Source of the DNA: Mesorhizobium ciceri biovar biserrulae WSM1271
Lineage (GTDB): Bacteria > Pseudomonadota > Alphaproteobacteria > Rhizobiales > Rhizobiaceae
Reading direction: 5' to 3'
Assembly: GCF_000185905.1 (NCBI RefSeq)
Contig: NC_014918.1
Location: 248,001 to 312,000 of the forward strand
Length of the DNA: 64,000 nucleotides
Under the pieces are notes generated by a model, which made no database searches, was not told the DNA's origin, and saw nothing but the letters and a program-made list of their open reading frames with translations. Positions within the stretch are counted from its first letter, which is position 1. Each line of letters begins with the position of its first letter. This document shows positions 8,901 through 17,501 of this stretch, piece by piece. A program made the translations under genes and the position numbers.

Positions 8901-9313
8901 CAAAAGGGGCTTTTCCCGAAAGCTATGTAAACGAGCCTACTGTCCGTGTTGGCCTCTATGCGCGGCTCTCTCGTATTCGTTCTGACTTGGACCTTGATGC
9001 ATTCAGCGAGGAGCTCGAGGACCGCTTTGGTGACATGCCTGGCGAAGTGACCGTTCTGCTGGAACTTACCAGGTTGCGGATAGCAGCGTCGGAACTGGGT
9101 GTCGGCAAAGTTGATGTTGGGCCCGAAGCCGTCGCGATCACCTTGCGCAACAAGCCTCTGGCGTCACGCTGGCGGGACAGGAAGGTGTTGGGCCTGGAGT
9201 ACCGAAACGGCCGCGTGATTTTCAGGCGGATCGAGCCCCGCGTCTCAGGCATCGATGCCGTTCGCTTGGCGCTAGATGCCATACGTGCAGTTCAGCCAAA
9301 GCACGAGGTCTGA
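5987..9313 (+). CDS. Mfd/TRCF-like transcription-repair coupling helicase (paralogue)
   Basis: 1108 aa from GTG 5987, with AAGGTG 8 nt upstream. Order of parts: UvrB-like N-terminal module (e.g. 'LLPSWDCLPYDRVWPTRANM'), RNA-polymerase-interacting CarD-like domain from ~447 ('LRIGDVVVHEDHGLGVL'), superfamily 2 helicase with Walker A GDVGFGKTE (~597) and DEEH box (~698), helicase C-domain ('STDIIESGLDVPRANTII', 'QLHQLRGRVGRG'), and a TRCF C-terminal domain. Family members displace stalled RNA polymerase and recruit UvrA. It is slightly shorter than canonical Mfd (~1150), and its sequence and stress-type promoter suggest an accessory paralogue, with the housekeeping mfd elsewhere; that is inference. 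Confidence 0.88.
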   Translation: MNRHISRTDVEQIDHTDDSGFTIEHGVPPSSAIAAALAGGLEASRHKHIIHITASERSADEIVGALRQFLPHAEIILLPSWDCLPYDRVWPTRANMGRRLRALCHMATKPDRARIAVMSIEASLQRVPPAQVIAGGFAILEVGQKFDRDDFRTRSEAFGYVVDERVDEPGEIAFRGDLMDIFPAGAEDPVRVVLGPDSCIRELKTYDPISQLSDQVRDSIAVGPASELMFKAGDHPELTAMRATSMEERLVALFGAMPSVFDSASSASISFLEGIDGQPLDKILDLIEDARRARQEAAGREKPLPEQFYLSREEWDASMCNRSTRLAVSAERVPKFFRQARPGYEIAEFVTRQTSAGARVVLTGDASELQRADRLLNRKLGRRAEEAVDLPQILSAARGSLLKAGFVLDEGFVDAQSGIAMVAAADLFGPALKADAGMAASILEPELRIGDVVVHEDHGLGVLAAVEQVDLAGQHQDVVRLEYHGGASLLVPVDDFGKIWRYGSEPEAVSLDRLNGEGWPKRREAALREIDRLAKRLVGLAEMRSSQPAEIIKPSRADLARFAAKFPYTETPDQAAAIRAVLDDLSSGRTMNRLVCGDVGFGKTEVALRACAAAALCGKQVAVIAPTTVLARQHYETFSRRFAGTGLQVAHLSRMVGAAKAKAAKEGLRSGQVTIVVGTQALASRSVTFANLGLLVIDEEHRFGVKLKLALRNMAPCLHTLSMSATPIPRTLQSALSGIQDVSVLNSPPAKRRPVRTILAAFDPASVRAALLREFHRGGQSFFVVPRIEDIGPVSDQLNRLVPELGVMTAHGEMKGRQLDEVMVGFADGDGDILLSTDIIESGLDVPRANTIIVWRPDRFGLAQLHQLRGRVGRGAMQAAAFLLTEPGVELADGTRARLSTMLALDRLGSGLAISQRDLDLRGAGDLFGEDQAGHMKLIGVGLYEHLLERAVSAAGEGADPNRQLANINVPAKGAFPESYVNEPTVRVGLYARLSRIRSDLDLDAFSEELEDRFGDMPGEVTVLLELTRLRIAASELGVGKVDVGPEAVAITLRNKPLASRWRDRKVLGLEYRNGRVIFRRIEPRVSGIDAVRLALDAIRAVQPKHEV

Positions 9314-9389
9314 CGAGCCTTTTATCTCCACCCCGGCGGTACAATGTACCAGCTTCATATCACCTCAGCCAAGACTAGCAGGGCGAGGT

Positions 9390-9800
9390 TTAAGGCATCG
9401 TTCCGGCTTGATGGGCCGTCATGGCGGCCATGTTCTCGTTCAGGTGGGCCATGATCCAAACCGAGCCCAGGACCACCAGCGCAACGATCAGCACGCCGAA
9501 GGCCAAGGCCAGGATGTTGTTGGTGTTGTCCGGCCCGGTGGTCAGGTGCAGAAAAAAGACTAGATGCACACCCATCTGCGCAACAGCGAGCACCACCAGG
9601 GCCGAAATCACCGCCGGCTGGTAAATCAGATCGGTTTGAGCCGCCAGGAATGACGCGATCGTGAGCAGGATGGCCAGGCCGTAGCCGATCACATAGCCCA
9701 ACAGCCCTCCAGCCACTTCGTGCTCGGTTATACGTTCCTCGCCCGGTGCGGAATCGCGGCGGTCCTGCATCTCGCCGGGCCTGCTCTCGGTGTCGGTCAT
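9390..9800 (-). CDS. cyoD: Cytochrome o ubiquinol oxidase subunit IV
   Basis: 136 aa with three transmembrane helices and the conserved 'HLVFFLHL' followed by 'WIMAHLNENM', as in CyoD. The start at 9800 overlaps the cyoC stop by 4 nt (ATGA), indicating translational coupling; a 177-aa extension into cyoC is rejected. CyoD is a small membrane subunit that helps assemble the bo3-type quinol oxidase. Last gene of cyoABCD. Confidence 0.93.
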   Translation of the reverse strand: MTDTESRPGEMQDRRDSAPGEERITEHEVAGGLLGYVIGYGLAILLTIASFLAAQTDLIYQPAVISALVVLAVAQMGVHLVFFLHLTTGPDNTNNILALAFGVLIVALVVLGSVWIMAHLNENMAAMTAHQAGTMP

Positions 9801-10483
9801 GGCGATGCTCCCAACAGATAGACCAGGGTGAAGATGGCGACCCAGATGATGTCGAGTGCGTGCCAGAAAAGCCCGAAGCAGTGGAGCCGCCGCAAAATAT
9901 CCGACCGAAAACCCTTGACCCATAGCTGCGCCATCATTGTGCCCAGCCAGAGCAGCCCCAGCCCGACATGGGTGCCGTGGCAGCCAACGAGCGCAAAGAA
10001 GGCTGATAGAAATGCGCTGCGCGAAGGCCCCGCCTGCTCGCCGATCATCGCCGCGAATTCCTGTACCTCCAGAAACAGGAAGGCTGCCCCGAGCAATCCG
10101 GTGACGAGCAGCCAGGCCTGCGTGGCAGCCATCGATCTGCGATGGGTCGCGAGTGTCGCCAGGCCACCGGTGAAGCTCGACGTGAGCAGAAGGCCCGTCT
10201 GCACCGCAACGCGGGTGGGCTCGAACAAATCCTTGCCGGTCGGTCCGCCGGCGGTCGCCTTGGCAAGCACGGCATACGCCGCGAAGAAGGCCGAGAATAT
10301 GATGATGTCGGACAGCAGAAAGATCCAGAAGCCATATGCCACGGTGACGAATTTCGAGGCCGGGCCGCCTTCACCGTGGCCGGTCGCGGAGCGCACGCCG
10401 TGTCGGCCGCCCTGACCAAGCCGATAGGGGTCTCGGGCCTGGGTGCCCGCGCTGAAGTCGCCGGGTAGCGCGTGATCGCTCAT
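9797..10483 (-). CDS. cyoC: Cytochrome o ubiquinol oxidase subunit III
   Basis: 228 aa. Shows the haem-copper oxidase subunit III pattern: '[19 protein letters not shown]' first helix, 'FLEVQEF', '[14 protein letters not shown]' and '[19 protein letters not shown]'. Five predicted transmembrane helices, as in E. coli CyoC. The N-terminal ~40 residues are Gly-rich and soluble, longer than in E. coli. It overlaps cyoB and cyoD by 4 nt on each side, so the four subunits are made from one coupled message. Confidence 0.94.
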   Translation of the reverse strand: MSDHALPGDFSAGTQARDPYRLGQGGRHGVRSATGHGEGGPASKFVTVAYGFWIFLLSDIIIFSAFFAAYAVLAKATAGGPTGKDLFEPTRVAVQTGLLLTSSFTGGLATLATHRRSMAATQAWLLVTGLLGAAFLFLEVQEFAAMIGEQAGPSRSAFLSAFFALVGCHGTHVGLGLLWLGTMMAQLWVKGFRSDILRRLHCFGLFWHALDIIWVAIFTLVYLLGASP

Positions 10484-12489
10484 GCCGGCCGCTCCCAGCG
10501 CCGCAGCCGGGCTGACTGTGCGGCCTTGTGGTCATCGTCGATGCGCGCGACCTCTTCGGCGGGAATCTCATAATCCCCATGATCGCGCCAGGCGAAGACG
10601 ACGAAGGTCGCGTAGGCGCCGATGAAGCCGACGATCGCCAGCCACCATATGTGCCAGATCAGCGCGAACCCGATCAGCGTGCTGAAGAAGGCGGTGACGA
10701 AGCCTGTCGGGCTGTTGCGCGGCATCTCGATAGGCTCGTATCCTTCCTCCGCACCGGGCCTCTTCTCCTCCCTTGCCCGTTGCTTGATGCGCCAGTAGGG
10801 CTCTTCATCCTCGACGTAAGGCAGCCGCGCGTAGTTGAAAACGGGGGGAGGGGAAGACGTCGACCATTCCAGTGAACGCCCGTCCCATGGGTCGCCTGTC
10901 TCATCGCGAAGCTTGTCGCGATGTCGGATCGAAACGGCGAGTTGCATGATCTGCAGTGCGGCGCCGGCGATCATCACCAGCACGCCGAACACGGCCACCA
11001 CCAGCCATGGCGCCCAAAGATCCATGTCGATATGCTGCAGGCGCCGCGTCATGCCGAGCAGACCGACGATATAGAGCGGCACGAAGACCAGCATGTAGCC
11101 GGCCAAGGTGACCCAGAATGCGGCCTTGCCCCAGCCTTCGTGCAAGCGGAATCCGAACGCCTTGGGAAACCAGTAGGTGAAGCCGGCGAACGCGCCGAAC
11201 AGCACGCCCGAAATGATGACGTTGTGGAAATGCGCGACGAGGAAAAGGGAGTTGTGCAGCACGAAGTCGGCCGGTGGAACGGCAAGCAGAACGCCGGTCA
11301 TGCCGCCGACGGTGAAGGTGGTCACGAAGCCCAGCGCCCAAAGCATCGGCGTGTCGAAGCGGATGCGCCCGCCATACATGGTGAAGAGCCAGTTGTAGAT
11401 CTTCACCCCGGTGCCGACGGCGATGACCGACGTGGCGATGCCGAAGGCGGCGTTGACGTCTGCTCCGGCGCCCATGGTGAAGAAATGATGCAGCCAGACC
11501 ATGAACGAGACGATGCAGATGAACATCGTGGCCGCGACCATCGAACGGTATCCGAACAGCGGCTTTGACGAGAATGTCGAGAAGACCTCGGAGAAGATGC
11601 CGAAGGCGGGAAGCACCAGAATGTAGACCTCGGGATGGCCCCAGGCCCAGATCAGGTTGACGAACATCATCTGATTTCCGCCGGCTTCGTTGGTGAAGAA
11701 ATGGAAGCCGAGATAGCGGTCCAGCGTCAGCATCGCCAGCGTGGCGGTGAGGATCGGGAAGGCTGCGACGATGAGCAGGTTGGACGCGAGCGAGGTCCAG
11801 CAGAACATCGGCATTCGCAGGTAGCCCATACCAGGCGCACGCATCTTTAGGATGGTCGTCACCAGGTTGACGCCGGTAAGCAGCGTGCCGACGCCGGAGA
11901 TCTGGATCGACCACAGATAGTAATCGACACCGACGCCCGGCGAGTAGGTGGTCTCCGACAAGGGGGCATAGGGCAGCCAGCCGGTGCGCGCGAACTCACC
12001 GATGACAAGCGAGATGTTGACCAGCAGGGCTCCGGAAGCCGTCAGCCAGAAGCTGACGGAATTGAGTGTCGGAAAGGCTACATCGCGTATGCCAAGCTGC
12101 AGCGGTACGGCGAAATTCATCAGGCCGATCATGAAAGGCATCGCCGCGAAGAAGATCATAATCGTGCCGTGCGCGGAAAAGATCTGGTCGTAATGCTCCG
12201 GCGGCAGGTAGCCCGGCCCGTGGATCGCCAGCACCTGTTGCGTGCGCATCATGATGGCATCGATGAAGCCACGCAGAAGCATGAGCATCGCCAGCACAAT
12301 GTACATCACGCCGATGCGCTTGTGGTCGACCGAGCTTATCCACTCGTTCCACAGATAGGGCCAGTAGCCCTTCACCGTTATCCATCCAAGCACGGCGACC
12401 CCTGCCAGAAAGACGCCGAGAGCCGCGACGAGCGGGATGGGTTGATCGAAGGGAATGGCCGACGAGTCGAGCTTGCCCAGCATCGTCAT
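10480..12489 (-). CDS. cyoB: Cytochrome o ubiquinol oxidase subunit I
   Basis: 669 aa, the catalytic proton-pumping subunit. Haem/copper ligands are all present at near-E. coli positions: His107 ('IFSAHGTIM'), His285 and Tyr289 in 'WGHPEVY' (the crosslinked pair), His334-His335, and His420/His422 in 'VAHFHN'. The extra N- and C-terminal helices typical of CyoB are visible, including '[12 protein letters not shown]' and a C-terminal hydrophobic hairpin. The start ATG 12489 overlaps the cyoA stop by 4 nt. It oxidises ubiquinol and reduces oxygen at the inner membrane. Confidence 0.96.
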   Translation of the reverse strand: MTMLGKLDSSAIPFDQPIPLVAALGVFLAGVAVLGWITVKGYWPYLWNEWISSVDHKRIGVMYIVLAMLMLLRGFIDAIMMRTQQVLAIHGPGYLPPEHYDQIFSAHGTIMIFFAAMPFMIGLMNFAVPLQLGIRDVAFPTLNSVSFWLTASGALLVNISLVIGEFARTGWLPYAPLSETTYSPGVGVDYYLWSIQISGVGTLLTGVNLVTTILKMRAPGMGYLRMPMFCWTSLASNLLIVAAFPILTATLAMLTLDRYLGFHFFTNEAGGNQMMFVNLIWAWGHPEVYILVLPAFGIFSEVFSTFSSKPLFGYRSMVAATMFICIVSFMVWLHHFFTMGAGADVNAAFGIATSVIAVGTGVKIYNWLFTMYGGRIRFDTPMLWALGFVTTFTVGGMTGVLLAVPPADFVLHNSLFLVAHFHNVIISGVLFGAFAGFTYWFPKAFGFRLHEGWGKAAFWVTLAGYMLVFVPLYIVGLLGMTRRLQHIDMDLWAPWLVVAVFGVLVMIAGAALQIMQLAVSIRHRDKLRDETGDPWDGRSLEWSTSSPPPVFNYARLPYVEDEEPYWRIKQRAREEKRPGAEEGYEPIEMPRNSPTGFVTAFFSTLIGFALIWHIWWLAIVGFIGAYATFVVFAWRDHGDYEIPAEEVARIDDDHKAAQSARLRRWERPA

Positions 12490-13508
12490 TCCGCCCCTTC
12501 TGCCTGTGGATGATGCCCCGTCGGCGGCGCCGCCGCGGGCAATGCCTTTGGGCTCACCTGTGGCTCGCCGCCGGCGGCACTTTCGGCCGGCCCCGGACCC
12601 GGGGGCAATATCTGCTGAGCGACGGCATCGAACAGCCCGGGCTGAACATGACCGAACGTGGACGGCGGCACGTTGGTGCTTTGCCGGGCGAGCTCGCGGT
12701 AGGCATTCGCGTTGAGCACGCCGCCCCCGCCACGCAGCGACGACGTCCAGCGGGTGAAGGCATCGGCTGAAACCGCGCTCACGCTGAAGTTCATGTCCGA
12801 GAAGCCGTCGCCGCTGAAGTGCGCCGACTGGCCGAAAAAGCTGCCCTCGCGGTCGGCCTGCAGATGCAACTCGGTCTGCATGCCGTTCATGACGTAGACC
12901 ATGCTGCCAAGCTGGGGCACGAAGAACGTGTTCATCACGCTGGCCGAGGTCAGCTTGAAATGAACTGGAACGCCGGCGGGGATAACCAATTGATTGACAG
13001 CGCCCACGCCCTGCTCGGGATAGAGGAACAGCCATTTCCAGTCGAGCGCCACCACCTGGATGTCGAGCGGCGGCTGCGCGGAAGGGATCGGTTTGCGCGG
13101 ATCGAGCTGGTGCGATCCGTAATAGATCAGCCCGCCCAGGAAAAGGATGGTGAGCGTGGGGATCGACCAGACGATCAACTCGATGCGCCCCGAATAGGTG
13201 AACTCCGGGTCATAGCGCGCGTCGCTGTTCGAGGCGCGGAATTTCCATGCGAAGGCCAAGAGCGCAACAAGCGTCGGAACAACGATCACCAGCATCACCG
13301 CCAGTGAGTTCAAGAGGATCGTGCGGTTGCCCGAGCCAATGGGTCCTTGCGGGTCGAGCACACCCCCCGCGCAACCGGGCAAGAATGCGATTGCCGGGAT
13401 CCAGAGCAGTTGCCGCCCCGGCTTGGAGCTGGATCGCAACAACACTTGCTCGGCCACCAATCCTGGAGAGGACGCGTTCTTGGGGCACGCGCTCTTGGCA
13501 CTTCTCAT
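12486..13508 (-). CDS. cyoA: Cytochrome o ubiquinol oxidase subunit II
   Basis: 340 aa lipoprotein: a signal with lipobox 'FLPGC', two transmembrane helices ('[20 protein letters not shown]' and '[12 protein letters not shown]') and a periplasmic cupredoxin domain. '[16 protein letters not shown]' matches quinol-oxidase subunit II, and the CuA-binding Cys/His/Met set of cytochrome c oxidases is missing, so electrons come from quinol. The signal region is unusually long (~40 residues before the lipobox Cys). First gene of cyoABCD; an EcfG-type promoter sits 71 nt upstream. Confidence 0.94.
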   Translation of the reverse strand: MRSAKSACPKNASSPGLVAEQVLLRSSSKPGRQLLWIPAIAFLPGCAGGVLDPQGPIGSGNRTILLNSLAVMLVIVVPTLVALLAFAWKFRASNSDARYDPEFTYSGRIELIVWSIPTLTILFLGGLIYYGSHQLDPRKPIPSAQPPLDIQVVALDWKWLFLYPEQGVGAVNQLVIPAGVPVHFKLTSASVMNTFFVPQLGSMVYVMNGMQTELHLQADREGSFFGQSAHFSGDGFSDMNFSVSAVSADAFTRWTSSLRGGGGVLNANAYRELARQSTNVPPSTFGHVQPGLFDAVAQQILPPGPGPAESAAGGEPQVSPKALPAAAPPTGHHPQAEGAE

Positions 13509-13578
13509 CTGAAGCCTTTCTCTGAACCAACTTCAAGGCGCGTGGCCGGGGTGCCGCCCTCCGCCGGACGAAGGACCT

Positions 13579-13603
13579 AACTGGCGCTTCCCAGGTTTGT
13601 TCC
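13579..13603 (-). promoter_or_regulatory. EcfG-type promoter of cyoABCD (GGAAC-N16-AGTT)
   Basis: On the minus strand GGAAC is 13603-13599 and AGTT 13582-13579. It belongs to a 27-nt block (13577-13603) repeated almost exactly at 13891-13917; both copies point leftwards and lie ~70 nt before a start codon. Confidence 0.7.
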
Positions 13604-13666
13604 TCCTCGCTGGCTCGTGCACAAACTCCAATTCGGCGGCACGGCGATGGAGCACAGCTAAGTCGA

Positions 13667-13825
13667 TCACCCCATCAAGCTGGTGGAGCCGGGACCGCTC
13701 CACGGTTTTGGCCCATGAGCGAATCGACGCCAGTCATGGCTCGTGACGACCGGTGGGGGCCCGAACTTCTTGCCGATCGCCGCGCCGGCGGAGAGGACAC
13801 GTCCTTCGGGGTGCTCGTTTTCCAT
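13667..13825 (-). CDS. Small hypothetical protein (52 aa)
   Basis: ATG 13825 is preceded by AGGAG at about 11 nt and by an EcfG-type promoter 68 nt upstream, at the same distance as in cyoA. The peptide (MENEHPEGRVLSAGAAIGKK...) is Gly/Pro-rich and hydrophilic, with no recognised family. Promoter and ribosome site are the main support. It could instead be an untranslated stress transcript. Confidence 0.4.
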   Translation of the reverse strand: MENEHPEGRVLSAGAAIGKKFGPPPVVTSHDWRRFAHGPKPWSGPGSTSLMG

Positions 13826-13892
13826 CTGACGTCTGCTCCTGACGCGGGATTTTTTCGGGGCTGGCCGCAAGTCGCCCAAGCGTGCGACGCCT

Positions 13893-13917
13893 AACTGGCG
13901 CCTCCCGGGATTGTTCC
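13893..13917 (-). promoter_or_regulatory. EcfG-type promoter (GGAAC-N16-AGTT), second copy of repeated block
   Basis: GGAAC 13917-13913 and AGTT 13896-13893 on the minus strand, inside the 27-nt block shared with 13577-13603. Confidence 0.7.
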
Positions 13918-14028
13918 GCTTGTCAGTGTTTGGGCGACATGGGCGCGACCCGAGGGGGGAACTCTACCTGCTCGAGAGATGGAGTTGTCCAACGTGACCA
14001 TATTCACAACGACGGCGGCTCGGTTACC

Positions 14029-14898
14029 TCAGCTATTTGCAGCCGTCGCTGGCTCGCGTACGAATTTTGATTTCGGCGGGACGGCGAACACCGTGAAGCG
14101 CTCAGCCAGACTGTCAAGAGCTTTACGCATGCCCACTCCAGCGGCAGCCGCACCGTGTCCAGTGATGACCATCTGAGGGTTCAGGGCAGCCAGACGCTTC
14201 ACAGATCTTTCCGCCGCATCCCAGTCCGGCGTGAAGTAGCGCGGCGGACCGTGCATCTCGAGATCCTGGACGGCGACCTCATAGACGGACTCCTGACCGG
14301 TGGTGATGAAAGCGTCCCCTACGATCAGCGAGCGGTCTTCCTCGCGCCAGAGCGAAATGTGACCAGGGGCGTGCCCGGGTGTGTGCAGCCATTGCCATCC
14401 GGGCATTCCGGGGACCGATCCGTCGGCGGGCAAGAGTTCCAATCGGTTGCCAAGATCGATCGGCCCGCGCGGAAAGAGCGGCGAAAGCAGCGCCATCAGT
14501 CCGCCCCCGACCCAGGGATCCGGTGGCGGATAAGATTCAGTTCCGTCCAAATAGGGCCACTCGAGTCGATGCGCGAAGACGGGCACCTCCCACCTATTCG
14601 CGAGGTCCAGAACCGTTCCCACATGGTCAAAATGGCCGTGTGTCAGGATAACCGCGGCAGGCCGTGCGTTGGTGCCAAACCGCTTTTCCGCGACCGCAAG
14701 AATACTGCTTCTCGACGTCGGCAACCCCGTATCTATTAGCACCCAGTTCCGATCTCCGCTGCGCGGTGCGCCGAAGAACACGACATTGACGATTGCCAGC
14801 CGCAAATAACCCAGGTCCGGTGCGATGCTCCAGGCACCGTCGCCATGATCTTCGCGCCTGGCGTGGTCGATCTCGGAAAGTCGAATCTGAACGGTCAT
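14029..14898 (-). CDS. MBL-fold metallo-hydrolase
   Basis: 289 aa with the metallo-beta-lactamase-fold metal site in order: 'LIDTGLP' (~54), THGHFDH (~86-92), 'HTPGHAPGHISLW' (~170), 'IVGDAFITT' (Asp ligand) and a final 'VITGHGAAAAG' His. No signal peptide, so cytosolic. The family includes lactonases, glyoxalase II-like and other hydrolases, and the substrate cannot be told from sequence. A stand-alone gene with an EcfG-type promoter 68 nt upstream, so probably part of the stress response. Confidence 0.9.
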   Translation of the reverse strand: MTVQIRLSEIDHARREDHGDGAWSIAPDLGYLRLAIVNVVFFGAPRSGDRNWVLIDTGLPTSRSSILAVAEKRFGTNARPAAVILTHGHFDHVGTVLDLANRWEVPVFAHRLEWPYLDGTESYPPPDPWVGGGLMALLSPLFPRGPIDLGNRLELLPADGSVPGMPGWQWLHTPGHAPGHISLWREEDRSLIVGDAFITTGQESVYEVAVQDLEMHGPPRYFTPDWDAAERSVKRLAALNPQMVITGHGAAAAGVGMRKALDSLAERFTVFAVPPKSKFVREPATAANS

Positions 14899-14965
14899 GA
14901 TCCCGTGCCTCGGTTGTTGCTGCGCAGCCGCTCGAGTTCATCGGCGGCGGTGGAACATCGCCCCG

Positions 14966-14990
14966 AACTTGGGCACGGCCCCCTTGTTCC
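14966..14990 (-). promoter_or_regulatory. EcfG-type promoter of the MBL hydrolase (GGAAC-N16-AGTT)
   Basis: Minus strand GGAAC 14990-14986, AGTT 14969-14966; 68 nt before the start at 14898. Confidence 0.65.
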
Positions 14991-15036
14991 TTCCTTGATC
15001 CTCGTTCGCCACCCGGATCGCAGACAGTCCACCACC

Positions 15037-15061
15037 GGAACAAAGGCTCGGCCAATCGGTT
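15037..15061 (+). promoter_or_regulatory. Orphan EcfG-type promoter (GGAAC-N16-GGTT)
   Basis: GGAAC 15037-15041, GGTT 15058-15061. No convincing gene follows; a perfect 18-nt palindrome GATCGGGCGCGCCCGATC lies at 15105-15122. Confidence 0.5.
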
Positions 15062-15507
15062 TGACAGAAGCCGCTCACGCAAGGGCGCTGGACTGAGCAA
15101 CGAAGATCGGGCGCGCCCGATCGGATGCGGTATTTCGCCAACACGGTTTCGGGTCCGAACAAGGCGGCCGAGTTCGAAGCCGACTGTCCAAAAACGGCTT
15201 CCAATGAGCGAAGTGGGACGCAAGGACCAGCAACAGATGCTTCGGTCCGGAAGCTTCGCGCTTCGTCAGCTTTTCAATGGCAGGTTTTGAGTGAGTTGTT
15301 CGCATGGTCCGGTCCCTGAAGGCACAAGGCTGCTAAGTGGGTGGCGCGTATCGCGGACTGCAATGGCTATAAATGCGCATTTTCGGACCCTCGCATGTGG
15401 GCTCCTCACCATGCCTCTGGGACTTGCATTTTGGGGATTATCCGCGAGGTTTCTTCGGCAAACGGACAGATGCAACGACGGCAATTAGCGTTGCACTTTA
15501 GCGGCGC
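15062..15507. other. Region without a supported gene
   Basis: Lies between an orphan EcfG-type promoter and the end of the ABC operon. It holds the 15105-15122 palindrome and short frames, one with a hydrophobic stretch near 15364-15488, but no recognised protein or terminator with a T-run. Confidence 0.45.
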
Positions 15508-16494
15508 TCATGGGCCACTTGTCGTCGCGGGCCAGCTTCCGCGCCGTCCGGTCAGCCGCGCCTGGAGCAGCACCACGACCAGCAGGAAGAGCCCCCGGAT
15601 GACGGACTGCCAGTAGGCCGAGAGGGAGATCCAACCCAACCCGTTTTCAAAGTTCAGGATGTTGAAAAGGATGCCGAGCAGGAGCACACCGGCCAGCGTG
15701 GTCATGACTGAGCCCGAGCCGCCGGTAAGCAGCGTCCCGCCCACGACCACGGCAGCGATGGCAGACAACTCCCAGCCGACGCCCTCGATTGGCTGGCCTG
15801 CGCCGAACTGCGAAGCGAGAACGACGCCCGCGAGCCCGGCCAGGCAACCGCTTGCGACATAGACGAGAAATTTGATGCGGTCCGTGCGCAGCCCCATCAG
15901 CCGCGATGCATCTTCGCCGCCCCCGATGGCCAGCACCGTCCGTCCCGTGCTGGTGTAATTCAGGACGACCGATCCGACCACATACGCAACCAGGGCGATG
16001 ACCGCCGGGATCGGGAAGATCCAGAAGTTTCCTTGGCCGATGGCGGTGAAACCTGAATCATAGGACACCGAAACGGACTGGTTGCCAGCCAGAAGCAACG
16101 CCGAGCCGCTTGCGGCCAGCATGGTGGCAAGCGTGGCGATGAATGGCATCAGGTTTGCGCGCGTAACCAAGAGCGCGTTGATCAGCCCGGCTGCCAAGCC
16201 GGCGCCCACGCCAGCTGCAACACCAGCTGCTATGCCGTGGGGGCTCGCCAGCGCGGAAGCGACGCTGCCCAAGGCGGCGACGGAGCCGACCGACAGGTCG
16301 ATGCCCCCGGTCATGATCACGAAGCACATGCCGAGCGCGACGAGCGCGAACATCGAGTTGTAGCGCAGAACGCTCATCACATTGAAGAAGCCCAGGAAAC
16401 GTTCGTAGCGCAAGAATCCGAACAGCACCAAGGCTGCAAGCGCGACAACGACACCGTAGGTGCCGACTATGCCAATCAGTCGGGCGCTGTTCAT
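15508..16494 (-). CDS. Sugar ABC transporter permease (YjfF-like)
   Basis: 328 aa, 9-10 transmembrane helices, with the BPD_transp_2 family signature 'CFVIMTGGIDLSVGSVAALG' near residue 60 and the ATPase-contacting 'AIGGGEDASRLMGL' loop. In the YtfQRT/YjfF galactofuranose system two such permeases form the membrane channel, and the gene order here (binding protein, ATPase, permease, permease) is the same. Starts 2 nt after the preceding permease stop; last gene of the operon. The sugar is not proven. Confidence 0.9.
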   Translation of the reverse strand: MNSARLIGIVGTYGVVVALAALVLFGFLRYERFLGFFNVMSVLRYNSMFALVALGMCFVIMTGGIDLSVGSVAALGSVASALASPHGIAAGVAAGVGAGLAAGLINALLVTRANLMPFIATLATMLAASGSALLLAGNQSVSVSYDSGFTAIGQGNFWIFPIPAVIALVAYVVGSVVLNYTSTGRTVLAIGGGEDASRLMGLRTDRIKFLVYVASGCLAGLAGVVLASQFGAGQPIEGVGWELSAIAAVVVGGTLLTGGSGSVMTTLAGVLLLGILFNILNFENGLGWISLSAYWQSVIRGLFLLVVVLLQARLTGRRGSWPATTSGP

Positions 16495-16496
16495 AA

Positions 16497-17501
16497 CTAC
16501 ACTCTGTGTTGCTGCTGCAGCCAGACGGCGAATGCGATGATAGCGGCCTTGACCACGAGCGCAGCGGCATCGGGCACACCATTGGCGAGCAGCGTGTAAC
16601 GGACCAACTGAATGGTCAGCGCGCCGAGCAGGGTGCCGATAATCGTCGCCTTGCCGCCGCTGAGCAGCGTACCGCCCACTGCGACAGCCGCGATGGCGTC
16701 CAATTCCATGCCCAGCCCGACAAGATTTGCGTCACTGGAGGAGTTGATCGCGATGACGACGAGACCGGCCAGCCCCGCGCAAAGGCCGCTGATCGCATAG
16801 ACCGCGAGCTTGATCCTCGCTACGGCGATGCCAGCGAGTTCCGAGGCCTTTTCGTTGCCCCCGACGGCCAGGATGCTTCGCCCGAATACCGTGCGGTGAA
16901 GAGCCCACGCCGCCGCTGCAACCAGCACGGCCATGATGATGACCTGTGCCGGAATGCCGAGTGGGCGGGCCAGGCCGATCCATTGGAATTGCGGCACGCG
17001 GAAGGTCTGCAGATTGCCGTTGGTCATGACCTGCGCGATCCCGCGCCCCGCGATGAACAGCACAAGCGTTGCGACGATCGGCTGGATGCGGAAGCGGGAG
17101 ACGAGCCACCCGTTGAACAGTCCCAACAGGCCGGCAACGAAGATCGAGACGACCATCGCCACGACGACCGCCAGGTAGGTGTTCCCGACCGGGAAGATCT
17201 TGCCCATGAAGATCATTGGCGCCAGTGCGCCGGAGATAGCCATCAGCGAACCAACCGACAGGTCGATGCCGCCGGTGGCGATCACCAGCGTCATTCCCAC
17301 CGCGACGATCACAATGGTGCAGACCTGGGTCAGATTGACGTTGAGCGTCTGCAGCGTCGCAAAATTGCGAGTATAGCCGAGATTGAAGGCGATCAGCAGC
17401 ATCAGCGCGATCACCGTTCCGTAGCGCGCCAGAAAGCCGAACAGATTGAAACCGCGGGCGCCGGCGTCGTTGGCAGGGGATGGTGTGGCCAGATCGCTCA
17501 A
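16497..17501 (-). CDS. Sugar ABC transporter permease (YtfT-like)
   Basis: 334 aa with a ~20-residue soluble N-terminus and about ten transmembrane helices. It has the same family signature 'LVIATGGIDLSVGSLMAISG' and the cytosolic coupling loop 'AVGGNEKASELAGI'. The start overlaps the ATPase stop by 4 nt. Paired with the permease at 15508, forming a heterodimeric inner-membrane channel as in E. coli YtfT/YjfF. Confidence 0.9.
   Translation of the reverse strand: MSDLATPSPANDAGARGFNLFGFLARYGTVIALMLLIAFNLGYTRNFATLQTLNVNLTQVCTIVIVAVGMTLVIATGGIDLSVGSLMAISGALAPMIFMGKIFPVGNTYLAVVVAMVVSIFVAGLLGLFNGWLVSRFRIQPIVATLVLFIAGRGIAQVMTNGNLQTFRVPQFQWIGLARPLGIPAQVIIMAVLVAAAAWALHRTVFGRSILAVGGNEKASELAGIAVARIKLAVYAISGLCAGLAGLVVIAINSSSDANLVGLGMELDAIAAVAVGGTLLSGGKATIIGTLLGALTIQLVRYTLLANGVPDAAALVVKAAIIAFAVWLQQQHRV

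Noticed and set aside
10921..11568. His/Glu-rich plus-strand frame within cyoB
   Set aside because: Mirror of the conserved oxidase sequence; not a metal-binding protein.
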